This document shows, one piece after another, positions 17,442-26,285 of a stretch of DNA of 64,000 nt. Positions within the stretch are counted from its first letter, which is position 1. Every line of letters begins with the position of its first letter. The notes below the pieces were generated by a model, which saw nothing but the letters and a program-made list of their open reading frames with translations, had not been told where the DNA came from and did not search any database. The position numbers and the translations under genes were made by a program. This DNA is from Streptomyces sp. PCS3-D2. Lineage in GTDB: Bacteria; Actinomycetota; Actinomycetes; Streptomycetales; Streptomycetaceae. The DNA is taken from contig NZ_CP097801.1 in assembly GCF_000612545.2 (NCBI RefSeq), forward strand, positions 1 through 64,000. Reading direction: 5' to 3'.

Positions 17442-18008
17442 TCAGGCTGTCCCGGCGCCTGGCCGGCGATGCTCCGCGCTGGCCGGAGAATCGTCCCGGC
17501 CGACCGCCCCGGGCGCGGGCATGAACCGTCCGTCCCTCGCCCGCACCAGCCAGCCCCGCTTCTCCAGCACATAGGCACGGTGCCGGATCTTCTCCACCTC
17601 GTTCTTGATCTCCGCTTCCCGGCCCACCGCCCGCGTCAGCTCCACCCCGTTCACCGGTCCCGAAGCGGTCACCGCAGCGGCGAACACCTCCCGATACAGG
17701 CCACTGAGCTCCTCCTCACCCATGCCCGACCGCCACACCGGCGGCCTCTCGCCACGACCCGTGCTGGGGCCACCCGATCCCACAGCGGTAGCCATCTCAC
17801 CGCCGGACGGCACGGCAACCGGCGCATTCATCGGGCTCTCCTCCGCCAGCACCGACACGAGCTCCTCACGCCCCACCCGGGCCCGCTCGACTCGCTCCCA
17901 CGCGGCATCCACCTCGGCCTGAGCCTGCTCCAGAACCTCCGTCCAGGACTCCAGATCCTGCCTCGCCCGCGCCTCACGCTGTTCCATCAACCCCAGCACC
18001 GACGGCAT
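17442..18008 (-). CDS. Coiled-coil protein with C-terminal winged-helix-like part
   Basis: 188 residues from an ATG with an ideal GAGGAGG site 5 bp upstream. Residues 3-55 are a highly charged coiled coil (REARARQDLESWTEVLEQ). A Pro/Gly-rich linker follows, then a domain (EELSGLYREVFAAAV, then HRAYVLEKRGWLVRARDGRF) that resembles a winged helix. I have seen this type beside Streptomyces IS elements but its function is unknown. It converges on, and overlaps by 83 bp, the 3' end of the IS5-type transposase, which may mean the IS is fused into its 3' end. Confidence 0.65.
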   Translation of the reverse strand: MPSVLGLMEQREARARQDLESWTEVLEQAQAEVDAAWERVERARVGREELVSVLAEESPMNAPVAVPSGGEMATAVGSGGPSTGRGERPPVWRSGMGEEELSGLYREVFAAAVTASGPVNGVELTRAVGREAEIKNEVEKIRHRAYVLEKRGWLVRARDGRFMPAPGAVGRDDSPASAEHRRPGAGTA

Positions 18009-18084
18009 CGCATCCTCCTCGATCCACAACAAGCCGTCCGCTGCCTGCCCCTACATCTCCGCGATCATGTCCCACACACGAAGA

Positions 18085-18109
18085 AGTCCCTGTTCATCGA
18101 ACAGGGACT
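18085..18109. repeat. 11-bp inverted repeat with 3-nt loop
   Basis: AGTCCCTGTTC (18085-18095) pairs perfectly with 18099-18109, followed by CCCTTTG. It may be a terminator from upstream plus-strand transcription or the end of a lost element. Confidence 0.45.
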
Positions 18110-18167
18110 CCCTTTGCCACAACGCACTGAGTCCAGGGATGACGAGATCCTTCAGGATCTGTACGAG

Positions 18168-18455
18168 ATGGGCGACACCGAGAACTACGTTCCCTACCCG
18201 CAGCCGGGAGGCCTTATCTCCTGGGCCTCGTCCAATTCGGGGGACACCTTCTACTGGAGGACGAGCCCTGCGGATCCGGACGCCTGGCCGGTAGTCGTCC
18301 GCACGGACAACGCCGACTGGGTCGAGTTCCCAGTCGGTGCCGTCGAGTTCCTGGCCGGCGTGTACGGGCGCACCATCGACGTGCCGGGCATGCCCAGAAA
18401 CTTCCCCAGCGACGACCCGAAGGTTCTGGGCCTGAACGACCGCATCGACTACTGA
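18168..18455 (+). CDS. SMI1/KNR4-like protein, probable 5'-truncated fragment
   Basis: 95 residues from the ATG at 18168. The sequence GGLISWASSNSGDTFYWRT, followed by DAWPVVVRT and VEFLAGVYG, is the second half of a SMI1/KNR4 (SUKH-type) domain. Full SUKH proteins have 140-180 residues, so the first half is missing and no coding continuation exists in this frame beyond the hairpin at 18085. SUKH proteins are often immunity proteins of toxin systems; no toxin gene is visible nearby. Confidence 0.5.
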   Translation: MGDTENYVPYPQPGGLISWASSNSGDTFYWRTSPADPDAWPVVVRTDNADWVEFPVGAVEFLAGVYGRTIDVPGMPRNFPSDDPKVLGLNDRIDY

Positions 18456-19024
18456 CTTCAGCTCGTCAGGGTGATTCGTTGCGAAGTGACTGAGGTGGGG
18501 CACCAGAGGCGACGCAAACTATCCGAAAACGACCTCTCAGGCCCCGGGCACGACAGCAGCGCCCCCGACGCCATCGGCATCGCCGCATCCGCTCCGTGCA
18601 GGCGGCGATGTCCTCTGGTGGACGCGACGAGCAGGGGTGCGGGGCCGCTCGTCGAAGGGCCGGAGTCGGAAACGGAGTCGAAACAGACCGGACAGCCTCG
18701 GCTGACGCTGGACCGCAAGCGGGGCCGGTCACTTCGAGCGCGGCGGGGTGGCTTGGCCCCTGCTGGGCCGGCTCGTCGTGGAGCACTGGACTCCGGAGTG
18801 GAGCGAGCCGGCCGGCTACGCCGCACACGTGGCTTTGCAGGCCTGGAAGCGCCGACGTCGACCGCGGAATCGGCTTGTGCCGCAGAGCAGTTGTGCACGC
18901 TGCCCTGACCGGGCAGCGGACAGGCCCTAGATTTGAGGAACCTGTGGTGGCCGGGGCGTGCTGCTGCTATCAGTGGAGGAGCCGTCAGTTTCTGGTGACG
19001 ACTGGTTCCGGGGAGGGAGGGGTA
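18456..19024. other. 569-bp stretch without a supported gene
   Basis: Only a faint plus-strand coding trace is seen at about 18750-18900 (GRLVVEHWTPEWSEPAGY). It has no ribosome-binding site and no recognisable family. It may be the remnant of a gene or non-coding. Confidence 0.3.
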
Positions 19025-19381
19025 TTGACACGAGGTTGGAAGATCACGGTGGCGGTGGCGGGCATCGTCTCGACACCGTTGCTCTGGCTGCTGAACAGTC
19101 CGGATACCGGGCAGCTGGTCGGGGCATCGGTCCAGGCTACAGTGGCGATCGCCGCCCTGGTCTGGGCACTGTTCCAGCAGCCGTTTTTGGGGCGGGGGCA
19201 GGGGTTGGTGGATATGGCCGTCGGGTCGGGCAAGGCCGAGGTCATCGGCGGAGGCAGAGCCAGGACCGGGGTACGGCGCCCTGCAGGTGAGGGGAGCGGG
19301 TCGGCGACGGCCGAGCGGACCGGGAACGCGCGCGCGGAAGGCCCCGGCAGCGAGGCGAGCACGGGTGTCGAGTACACCTGA
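19025..19381 (+). CDS. Small membrane protein upstream of an NB-ARC NTPase
   Basis: 118 residues from a TTG start with GGGAGGGAGGGG directly upstream. Residues 5-24 and 32-52 are hydrophobic, giving two membrane spans; the rest is polar and low-complexity with many Gly, Ala and Arg. Its stop overlaps the GTG start of the NB-ARC gene by 17 bp, so the two are translationally coupled. A membrane partner or effector for the NTPase is a reasonable guess, unproven. Confidence 0.6.
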   Translation: MTRGWKITVAVAGIVSTPLLWLLNSPDTGQLVGASVQATVAIAALVWALFQQPFLGRGQGLVDMAVGSGKAEVIGGGRARTGVRRPAGEGSGSATAERTGNARAEGPGSEASTGVEYT

Positions 19382-21911
19382 CCACCGCGGCACCCCCTCA
19401 GCCGACGGTGGTGCGGACGGTGGGCAGGCGGTATCCGGCTATCGAGGCCCCGTACCCAGCAGCGGTGGTGCGCCATCGGCCGTACTGCAGGTATTCGACA
19501 CAGGGGCGGCGATCGCGATCGGGCCCGGTGCGACCTCGGTCAGCGGGAGCCTGACCGTGCACCAGCGCGGGCCACAGGAACCGGCTTCCTGGCCGCACCA
19601 GGTCGGTGCGGTCCCGCCCCGGGTGCAATCCTTCCAGCACCGCGCCGAGGCGGACCGGCTAAGTACGGCCGTGCAGAGCGGGGGCACGGCGGCGCTGTGC
19701 CAGGTGCTGGCCGGAATGGGCGGGGTGGGCAAGACCCAGCTCGCCGCCGACTACGCGCACACGGCATGGCGGGACGACACAGTGGATGTACTGGTGTGGG
19801 TGAGCGCCGCAACCCGCTCGGCCGTGGTGACCCAGTATGCGCAGGCTGGCGTCGAGCTGTGCCGGGGCGACCCCCATGATCCGGACCGGGCCGCCGTCTC
19901 GTTCCTGGCATGGCTCGCGCCCAAGCCGGGTGCGGCGCTGTGCCGGTGGCTGGTGGTGCTGGACGACGTCGCCGAACCGGCCGACCTGCGCGGCCTGTGG
20001 CCACCGGCCAGCCCGCTGGGGCGCGTCCTGGTCACCACCCGCCGCCGCGACGCCGCGCTCACCGGCGTCGGCCGCCGTCTCATGGAGGTCGGTCTGTTCA
20101 CTCCCGCCGAGGCCGTCGCCTACCTGTCCGAGGCGCTGGCCGTGCACGACCGTGCCGAACCCGATGACCAACTCGCCACCCTCGCCGCCGACCTGGGACA
20201 CTTGCCGCTGGCCCTGTCCCAGGCAACGGCCTACCTCGTCGACGCTGGCGTCACCATCCCGGCATACAGAGCCCTGCTGGCCGACCGCGCCACCGCGCTC
20301 GCGGACGCCGCCCCCGACACCCTGCCCGACGACCAGAACCACACGACGGCCGCCGCCCTCACACTGTCCCTGGACCGCGCCGACGCTCTCCGCCCCTGCG
20401 GTCTGGCTCGCCCCATGCTGCAGCTCGCCGCCTTCCTCGACCCCAACGGCATCCCCCAGACCGTCCTGACCAGCGCCCCCGCACTCACTCACCTCACCGC
20501 CTGCCGAACCCCCACCGCGGGTGGCACACCGAAGCCTGCCCCGGTCACCGAGGCCGAGGCCACCGCCGCCCTACGCGCCCTGCACCGACTCCACCTCATC
20601 GAGCACACCCCCGACACACCCCGTCAGGCCGTCCGCGTCCACCAGCTCACTCAACGCGCCGTCCGCGACACCCTCACCCCCGATCAGCGCGACACCCTCG
20701 CCCGTACCACTGCCGCCTCCCTGGTTTCCGTCTGGCCCGAGGTCGAACGCGACACAGACCTAGCCCAGACCCTGCGTGCCAACACCACCGCCCTCACCAG
20801 CCACTCCGAAGAAGCTCTCTACCAGCCGGACGTCCATGCCGTGCTGGACCGCGACGGCCGAAGTCTCGGCGAGTCCGGTCAGGCCACCGCCGCTTGCGGC
20901 CACTTCCAGCACGTCGTAGCCGAGAGCCAGCGCCACCTCGGCCCGGACCACCCCGGCACTCTCAGCACCCGCCACCATCTCGCGCGGTGGCGGGGCGAGG
21001 CTGGGGATGCGGCCGGCGCCGTCACCGCATTCGCCGATCTGCTGACCGACCAGCTGAGGGTGCTCGGCCCGGACCACCCTCACACCCTCACCACCCGCCA
21101 CAACCTCGCACGGTGGCGGGGCCAAGCGGGGGATGCGGCCGGCGCCGTCACCGCATTCGCCGATCTGCTGACCGACCAGCTGAGGGTGCTCGGCCCGGAC
21201 CACCCCGACACGCTCATGACTCGCCACAACCTCGCGCGGTGGCGGGGCGAGGCTGGGGATGCGGCCGGCGCCGTCACCGCATTCGCCGATCTGCTGACCG
21301 ACCGGCTGAGGGTGCTGGGACCGGACCACCCCGGCACTCTCACCACCCGACACAACCTCGCACGGTGGCGGGGCCGAGCAGGGGATGTGACCGGCGCAGC
21401 CACCGCACTCGCCGATCTGCTGACCGACCAACTGAGGGTGCTCGGCCCGGACCACCCCCACACCCTCACCACCCGCCACAACCTCGCGTACTGGCGGGGC
21501 TGGGCTGGAGATGCGGCGGGCGCTGCCAGCGGATTTGCCGATCTGCTGACCGACCGGTTGCGGGTGCTGGGACCAGACCATCCCGGCACCCTCAGCAACC
21601 GCCACAACCTCGCGCGGTGGCGGGGCGAGGCTGGGGACGCGACCGGCGCTGCCACCGCACTCGCCGATCTGCTGACCGACCGGCTGAGGGTGCTCGGTCC
21701 GGACCACCCCGGCACCCTCAACACCCGCCACCATCTCGCGCGGTGGCGGGGCGAGGCTGGGGACGCGACCGGCGCCGTCACCGCATTCGCCGATCTGCTG
21801 ACCGACCAGCTGAGGGTGCTCGGCCCGGACCACCCCCACACCCTCACCACCCGCCACAACCTCGCGTACTGGCGGCATAGAGCCGATCGAAGGGATCCTG
21901 ATGTCGGGTAA
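19365..21911 (+). CDS. NB-ARC NTPase with C-terminal tetratricopeptide repeats
   Basis: 848 residues. The P-loop AGMGGVGKT (Lys123) is followed by Walker B WLVVLDDV, the sensor VTTRRRD and the GLPL-like LGHLPLAL, the order of STAND/NB-ARC ATPases. A winged-helix-like segment covers residues about 330-440. The C-terminus has eight LGPDHPxTL units in tandem 42-residue TPRs ending abruptly (NLAYWRHRADRRD). Such proteins act as signal-sensing switches; relatives serve in antiviral defence or regulation. Here it is coupled to a small membrane protein. Confidence 0.88.
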   Translation: MSSTPDHRGTPSADGGADGGQAVSGYRGPVPSSGGAPSAVLQVFDTGAAIAIGPGATSVSGSLTVHQRGPQEPASWPHQVGAVPPRVQSFQHRAEADRLSTAVQSGGTAALCQVLAGMGGVGKTQLAADYAHTAWRDDTVDVLVWVSAATRSAVVTQYAQAGVELCRGDPHDPDRAAVSFLAWLAPKPGAALCRWLVVLDDVAEPADLRGLWPPASPLGRVLVTTRRRDAALTGVGRRLMEVGLFTPAEAVAYLSEALAVHDRAEPDDQLATLAADLGHLPLALSQATAYLVDAGVTIPAYRALLADRATALADAAPDTLPDDQNHTTAAALTLSLDRADALRPCGLARPMLQLAAFLDPNGIPQTVLTSAPALTHLTACRTPTAGGTPKPAPVTEAEATAALRALHRLHLIEHTPDTPRQAVRVHQLTQRAVRDTLTPDQRDTLARTTAASLVSVWPEVERDTDLAQTLRANTTALTSHSEEALYQPDVHAVLDRDGRSLGESGQATAACGHFQHVVAESQRHLGPDHPGTLSTRHHLARWRGEAGDAAGAVTAFADLLTDQLRVLGPDHPHTLTTRHNLARWRGQAGDAAGAVTAFADLLTDQLRVLGPDHPDTLMTRHNLARWRGEAGDAAGAVTAFADLLTDRLRVLGPDHPGTLTTRHNLARWRGRAGDVTGAATALADLLTDQLRVLGPDHPHTLTTRHNLAYWRGWAGDAAGAASGFADLLTDRLRVLGPDHPGTLSNRHNLARWRGEAGDATGAATALADLLTDRLRVLGPDHPGTLNTRHHLARWRGEAGDATGAVTAFADLLTDQLRVLGPDHPHTLTTRHNLAYWRHRADRRDPDVG
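20936..21880 (+). repeat. 126-bp tandem repeats coding the TPR array
   Basis: Seven intervals of 126 bp separate the eight LGPDH codon blocks. Several units are nearly identical over long stretches (TTCGCCGATCTGCTGACCGA recurs). Such identity at synonymous sites implies recent duplication or gene conversion, not just protein-level selection. Confidence 0.85.
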
Positions 21912-21984
21912 TCCGAACCTCTTCTGCCCGCCAGTCCGGCCGGGAGGGAAGCGGCGAGGCCATCACCCAGGCGGGCGCGCTGAT

Positions 21985-22200
21985 TCACCGCAGAAACGGC
22001 ACGCCGGCGGCATCCCTGCTGGGCCGCACCCGCAGCGCCAGCGGCACTGCCTGCAGTGGAACGAGCTGGGTGACATCGTTGCGGTTGCCGCCGGTCAGGG
22101 TGACAGCGAGCGGGATGCCGGTTAGGTCCGTGATCAAGTGGTGCTTGCCAGGGTCCACCGCTGGTCCGAACGGGAAGTCGACTATGCACGGGGCGATACT
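21985..22200 (-). pseudogene. IS5-family transposase fragment
   Basis: The minus strand reads KHHLITDLTGIPLAVTLTGG followed by NRNDVTQL, the core of a Streptomyces IS5-type transposase around its catalytic Asp. Sequence on both sides is scrambled and lacks the rest of the DDE domain. Confidence 0.7.
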
Positions 22201-22234
22201 CCACTGATCTCGACTTGCTGCAGCACTGAAAGGA

Positions 22235-22402
22235 TCAGTTGATGTCGCTGTTCCGGCTGTCCTTTGTGCAGGTGCCTGCGCTGTGGCAGCCCCAGGAAAG
22301 CCGTCGCCGTGCCCAGGCAACTGTCTCGATGACAGCGGCGGCGAGCGAGCCGAGCAGATTCGGTATGGCATCGAGGATCAGGTGTCGGATGGTGTCGGAC
22401 AT
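22235..22402 (-). CDS. Small hypothetical protein (55 aa)
   Basis: The ATG at 22402 has a GAAGGGG site upstream. The product begins MSDTIRHLILDAIPNLLG and contains one hydrophobic helix (LLGSLAAAVIETVAW) followed by basic residues and a short polar tail. It could be a small membrane peptide. It lies next to the IS5 fragment, so a disrupted 3' end is possible. Confidence 0.45.
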   Translation of the reverse strand: MSDTIRHLILDAIPNLLGSLAAAVIETVAWARRRLSWGCHSAGTCTKDSRNSDIN

Positions 22403-22695
22403 GGTGCCCCTTCACAGGAGGGCTGGTGATGTGAGAGGAGCGTCGGCCGTTTGAGCTCGGTCCCCATCTGGGCAGGAACCGCCCGGGACGGCGAGGGACG
22501 TAACGGAACCCCGGCCTGGGGACCGATCCGACTGAATAAAAGGCGCGCCAAGGCCAGGCACATAGCGCCCGCCTGGCTCTGTCTGTCGACGGTCAGCGTT
22601 TTCCCCAGCGGTGACTGGTTTCGCGTCAGGTAATTCCCCACCCATGCGGTCACGTTTCCCCAAGGGGGCGCCGACCTCGCGGGCCTTGAGCGTTG

Positions 22696-23253
22696 TCAGC
22701 TGAGAGTGCGGGGCCCACGCGCGACGAGCGGGCGGCCGTCGTCCTCGGGTAGCACAGCAATGAAGCGCCAGGCGCCGTCTTCGACGCGTGCCAGGCCGAG
22801 GTTCGTGGTGGTGTTGAAGGCCTCGATGGCGGGCTCGGCCCCCTCGGTCAGCGAGTCGAGGTCTGCGTAGTGTCTGGCCAGGGTTGCGGCGGGACCGCGG
22901 AGCCATAGGCCCACTTTCACCCCTCTGCGCAAGGCGGCGAGTAGGTCGTCGCGGCCCTGTCCCGGGTCGGCGGCCTGGAGCCTGTCGTGAAGTCGCTCTT
23001 GAGCACACGGCTTTGTCGGAGCCGCTTCGGCCCGCTGGCGGCATTCCGGACACGCCTGCGGTTCTGCTGGTTCAAAGAGATGCATATAGCGGGTGACCTG
23101 GTGCTCCGGAATGCCGCAGAGCGTCCCGCTCTCGGCCATCGCATGTTCGACGCCGGGAACGCTTGTCAGCTCGCCGGCACCGAAGCTGGCTGCCTCCCGT
23201 GCGGTCGCGAAGGACCATCCGCCATCTGGGGCATGAATCACGCGGGCGAGCAT
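22696..23253 (-). CDS. Hypothetical protein with CxxC motif
   Basis: 185 residues from the ATG at 23253 (a longer in-frame start exists but lacks coding character). It contains GTLCGIPEHQVTRYMHLF and then CPECRQRAE, a possible metal-binding cysteine cluster around residues 62-85. The C-terminal half is helical and ends in WRFIAVLPEDDGRPLV. Family not identified. It is transcribed against istA and lies between the putative left end of the IS21 element and istA. Confidence 0.65.
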   Translation of the reverse strand: MLARVIHAPDGGWSFATAREAASFGAGELTSVPGVEHAMAESGTLCGIPEHQVTRYMHLFEPAEPQACPECRQRAEAAPTKPCAQERLHDRLQAADPGQGRDDLLAALRRGVKVGLWLRGPAATLARHYADLDSLTEGAEPAIEAFNTTTNLGLARVEDGAWRFIAVLPEDDGRPLVARGPRTLS

Positions 23254-23451
23254 GCCACAGCTATCTGTCCTGGTCAGCCCGGTTTCGCGGCGGGGACGTT
23301 CCCTCAATGAGTGGTTTGAAAGCTGATGAGGCTTGCGCCCCGAATCGTTCAGGATCCCCTTGGGCATGTCCGTGCCGGGTTGAGGGTCCTGACCGTCGTG
23401 GAGTCGTCACCGTCCCTCGACCGAAGGCCGAGAGGTCGGCGGACATTCCGG

Positions 23452-25077
23452 ATGGCAAGGAGAACGTTCAAGGTGGTCGATGTCGTCGAGATCTACGTCC
23501 ACTGGTATGCGGGCCGGTCGAAGAACCAGCTCGCGGCCTCGTTGGGGGTGGACCGAAAGACGGTCAGGAAGTATCTGGCGCCGGCGGAGGAGGCCGGGCT
23601 CGCCCCGGGTGGGCCGCCGATGAGCGAGGCGGACTGGGCCAAGCTGCTGAAGGTCTGGTTCCCGGACCTGGCGAGCCGCCGGTTGAACCAGGTGACATGG
23701 GCGGAGATCGAACCGCACCGCGAGTACGTCAAGGGCCTGCTGGAGACCACCACAGTCACCACGATCCACCAGCGCCTGCGGGACGAGGGGAAGTTGACGG
23801 TGTCGCTTTCGACGTTCCGCCGGTGGGTGACCGAGAACCTGCCCGATGAGTCGGCCCGGTCTCGGGTGACGGTGCTGCGGGACGACGTGGAGCCGGGCTC
23901 AGAGGCCCAGATCGACTACGGCTTCCTCGGCCAGTGGATCAACCCGGCCACCGGGAAGCGGCACCGGATCTGGGCATTCGTGATGGTGCTGCCCAGCTCA
24001 CGGCACATGTTCGTGCGACCGGTCGTCCACATGGACCAGCACGCCTGGACCCAGGCCCACGTCGAAGCGTTTCGCTTCTTCGGGGGTGTCCCGCGCCGGC
24101 TGGTGCCCGACAACCTGCGCACGGCCGTGGACCGGCCGGACCTCTACGACCCGAAGATCAACAAGTCGTATGCCGAGCTCGCGACCTACTACAGCACGCT
24201 GGTCGACCCGGCCCGCGCGGCGAAGCCGAAGGACAAACCGCGGGTTGAGCGGCCGATGCCCTATGTCCGTGACTCGTTCTGGAGCGGGCGGCAGTTCACC
24301 TCGGTCGAGCAGATGCAGGCCGAGGCCGTGACCTGGGCGAGCGGGACCGCAGGCCGCAGGCAGTGCCGGCCGCTGGGAGGGGCATCGCCGCTGGCGGTGT
24401 TCGAGGCGGTCGAGTCGGCGGCCCTGCTGCCGCTGCCGGACAAGCCGTTCGTGCTGGCCCGCTGGTCGACCGCGACCGTGGGCCCGGACATCCACATCAA
24501 GGTCGGCCGCACCCTCTACTCGGTGCCCTGGAAGCTGATCGGCCGCAAGGTCGATGTCCGCTCGACCACGACCATGGTCCAGGTCTTCCACGACGGCGAC
24601 CTCGTCAAGACCCACGCCGCCCTTGACCAGGGAAAACGCACCGATTCGGGCGACTACCCGCCGGAGAAGATCGCGTTTCAGATGAAGACGCCGATGTGGT
24701 GCCGCAGCCAGGCGTCTGAGGTCGGCGACGCCTGCCGCGAGGTGATCGACCTGCTGCTGGAGGTCAACGCGCTCTACCGGCTCCGCGCGGCCCAGGGGAT
24801 CCTCGGCCTGCGGAAGAAGTACGGCGACCAGCGCCTGGAGGCCGCCTGCACCAAGGCGATCACGGTCGGCGACCCGTCCTACCGCACCATCAAGGGCATC
24901 CTGATCGCCGGGACCGAGACCGACCCCGAGCCGGAGACCGGCGACGCCGGGGCCGCGGCCTTCCTCCACGGCCCCGAGGGCCTGTTCGCCGCGAGCATCC
25001 CCTCCCAGATCTCTGACGAACTCCACGACGACCCCGGTCACGATGACGCCGGCGATGCCGAGGAGGCCGCCCGATGA
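23452..25077 (+). CDS. istA: IS21-family transposase IstA
   Basis: 541 residues. N-terminal helix-turn-helix RSKNQLAASLGVDRKTVRKY (residues 19-38), then the integrase core from QIDYGFLGQW (first catalytic Asp, about residue 155) through VPDNLRTAV and onward, and a C-terminal beta-barrel-like part (HIKVGRTLYSVPWKLIG). It carries out DNA cleavage and strand transfer. Its stop overlaps the istB start as ATGA, giving tight coupling, which is the rule in IS21. Confidence 0.92.
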   Translation: MARRTFKVVDVVEIYVHWYAGRSKNQLAASLGVDRKTVRKYLAPAEEAGLAPGGPPMSEADWAKLLKVWFPDLASRRLNQVTWAEIEPHREYVKGLLETTTVTTIHQRLRDEGKLTVSLSTFRRWVTENLPDESARSRVTVLRDDVEPGSEAQIDYGFLGQWINPATGKRHRIWAFVMVLPSSRHMFVRPVVHMDQHAWTQAHVEAFRFFGGVPRRLVPDNLRTAVDRPDLYDPKINKSYAELATYYSTLVDPARAAKPKDKPRVERPMPYVRDSFWSGRQFTSVEQMQAEAVTWASGTAGRRQCRPLGGASPLAVFEAVESAALLPLPDKPFVLARWSTATVGPDIHIKVGRTLYSVPWKLIGRKVDVRSTTTMVQVFHDGDLVKTHAALDQGKRTDSGDYPPEKIAFQMKTPMWCRSQASEVGDACREVIDLLLEVNALYRLRAAQGILGLRKKYGDQRLEAACTKAITVGDPSYRTIKGILIAGTETDPEPETGDAGAAAFLHGPEGLFAASIPSQISDELHDDPGHDDAGDAEEAAR

Positions 25078-25847
25078 GCGTGCTGGACACCGCCCTGCGC
25101 GAGTCGCTCAAGACGCTTCGGCTGTCGGGGATGCTTGAGACCCTGGACGCCCGGCTGGCCCAGGCCCACGGCGGCGAGCTCGGACACCTGGACTTCCTTC
25201 AGGTCCTCTGCCAGGACGAGATCACCCGCCGCGAGACCGTGGCCTTCCAACGACGGCTCCAACGCGCGAAGTTCGAGCAGCAGGTGACCCTGGAGGAGTT
25301 CGACTTCACCGCCTCCTCCAAGCTGCCCGCGGCCCAGATCCGGGACCTGGCCGCACTGCGCTGGCTCCACGCCGGAGAGTCGGTGATCTTGTTCGGGCCC
25401 GTCGGCGTCGGCAAAACACACGTCGCCCAGGCCCTCGGCCATCTCTCCGTCCGGCAGGGCGCGAACGTCCGGTTCGCCAAGACCAGCCGGATCCTGGCCG
25501 AGCTGGCCGGCGGCCACGCGGACCGCACCTGGGACAAGCGCATGCGCGAGCTCATCCGCCCCGACGTCCTGATCCTCGACGACTTCGCCATGCGCCAACT
25601 GACTGCGGCCCAGGCCGACGACCTCTACGAACTCGTCTCCGAGCGGCAGGGACGCTCCCTGATCATCACCAGCAACCGGGCACCCAGCGACTGGTATCCC
25701 CTCTTCCCCAACCCCGTCGTCGCCGAGTCCCTGCTCGACCGCCTGATCAACACCAGCCACCAAGTCATCATGAACGGCCCCAGCTACCGCCCGAACAAGC
25801 GCCCAAGGAACCCCGCCGACAAGCCCGATAAGCCCTCAGCCAACTGA
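25074..25847 (+). CDS. istB: IS21-family helper ATPase IstB
   Basis: 257 residues, standard length. Walker A is GPVGVGKTHVAQAL, Walker B DVLILDDFAMR, and sensor SLIITSNRAPSDW. IstB oligomerises on DNA with ATP and directs IstA to target sites. Start ATG overlaps the istA stop. The frame is intact, so the element may still be functional if its ends are. Confidence 0.93.
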   Translation: MSVLDTALRESLKTLRLSGMLETLDARLAQAHGGELGHLDFLQVLCQDEITRRETVAFQRRLQRAKFEQQVTLEEFDFTASSKLPAAQIRDLAALRWLHAGESVILFGPVGVGKTHVAQALGHLSVRQGANVRFAKTSRILAELAGGHADRTWDKRMRELIRPDVLILDDFAMRQLTAAQADDLYELVSERQGRSLIITSNRAPSDWYPLFPNPVVAESLLDRLINTSHQVIMNGPSYRPNKRPRNPADKPDKPSAN

Positions 25848-26097
25848 TCAAGGCACCACCCCAGGGGTTGGGGAATTACGTGACCACAACCCCTGGGGAA
25901 TTACGTGATCGTCCACAGCGTTTCAAGTAGCGGCCCACCCCATCTGCACGCCACCCAAACAACCTGCACAACGCCAGGCCAAAGACCTGCAAGACCTCAC
26001 CAAGCCACGCTCAGCAGCACCAAAAACGGCCCACTACAACTGAGAAACCCCCAGCTCAGAACACGCACACTGCGCACAAAAGACGACCCACGACACC

Positions 26098-26180
26098 CGG
26101 CCCTGTTTCCAGGCCGTGATCATCGGCTCGATCAACGCCCACTGCCCATCCGACAAATCGCTGAGATACGGCTCTCTCAT
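26098..26180 (-). pseudogene. N-terminal fragment of an IS5-type transposase
   Basis: The minus strand reads MREPYLSDLSDGQWALIEP then MITAWK, the conserved N-terminus of Streptomyces IS5-type transposases (SDLTDxQWxLIEP). The match ends abruptly near 26100. Confidence 0.55.
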
Positions 26181-26285
26181 CACGCCCCGCATCTCAACAT
26201 GGACATGCCCATCGAGCAGCCCGGACCGCGATCAGTACCACGATCGAGCGATCACGAACGAAGAGAACTCGGACTTAACGACCAC

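Larger units (their letters stand above)
14756..17524 (+). mobile_element. IS5-family element, split by an IS4-family element
   Basis: Left part 14756-15050 and right part 16801-17524. The left end (GAAACGGGCCCCTTGG) precedes the transposase start as in Streptomyces IS5-type elements; I could not find its inverted copy on the right, so the right end may be lost or lie unrecognised beyond 17524. Removing 15051-16800 restores one continuous reading frame. Confidence 0.75.
14819..17524 (+). pseudogene. IS5-family transposase interrupted by IS4 insertion
   Basis: The N-terminal part runs from a TTG start at 14819 (GGAG upstream) to HREMLD at 15050. The rest resumes at 16801 with AVRYLVDNGVKWMAMP and includes the DDE-type residues: IIDSQSVDAS, then VWVDSAYQG, then WVVERTLSWLARSRRL. 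Excising the IS4 element and one copy of the 8-bp duplication rejoins REMLD-AVRYL in frame. After the insertion the right part could initiate from internal starts, but a full protein cannot be made. Confidence 0.85.
22584..25917 (+). mobile_element. IS21-family element, with possible extra gene
   Basis: The right end (25860-25917) has two copies of a GTGACC/GATCACGTAATTCCCC-type repeat and ends in GTCCACA. The left-end candidate, TGTCGACGGTCAGC at 22584, is followed by further TTCCCCA repeats up to 22660, matching the inverted right end at many positions. Enclosed are istA, istB and a minus-strand gene at 22696-23253. No target duplication is apparent and the left repeats are diverged, so the left boundary is less certain. 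Confidence 0.6.

Noticed and set aside
20936-21880. Regular repeats resembling a CRISPR array
   Set aside because: Period is 126 bp, repeats are coding, and the period equals 42-residue TPR units inside an intact NTPase gene.
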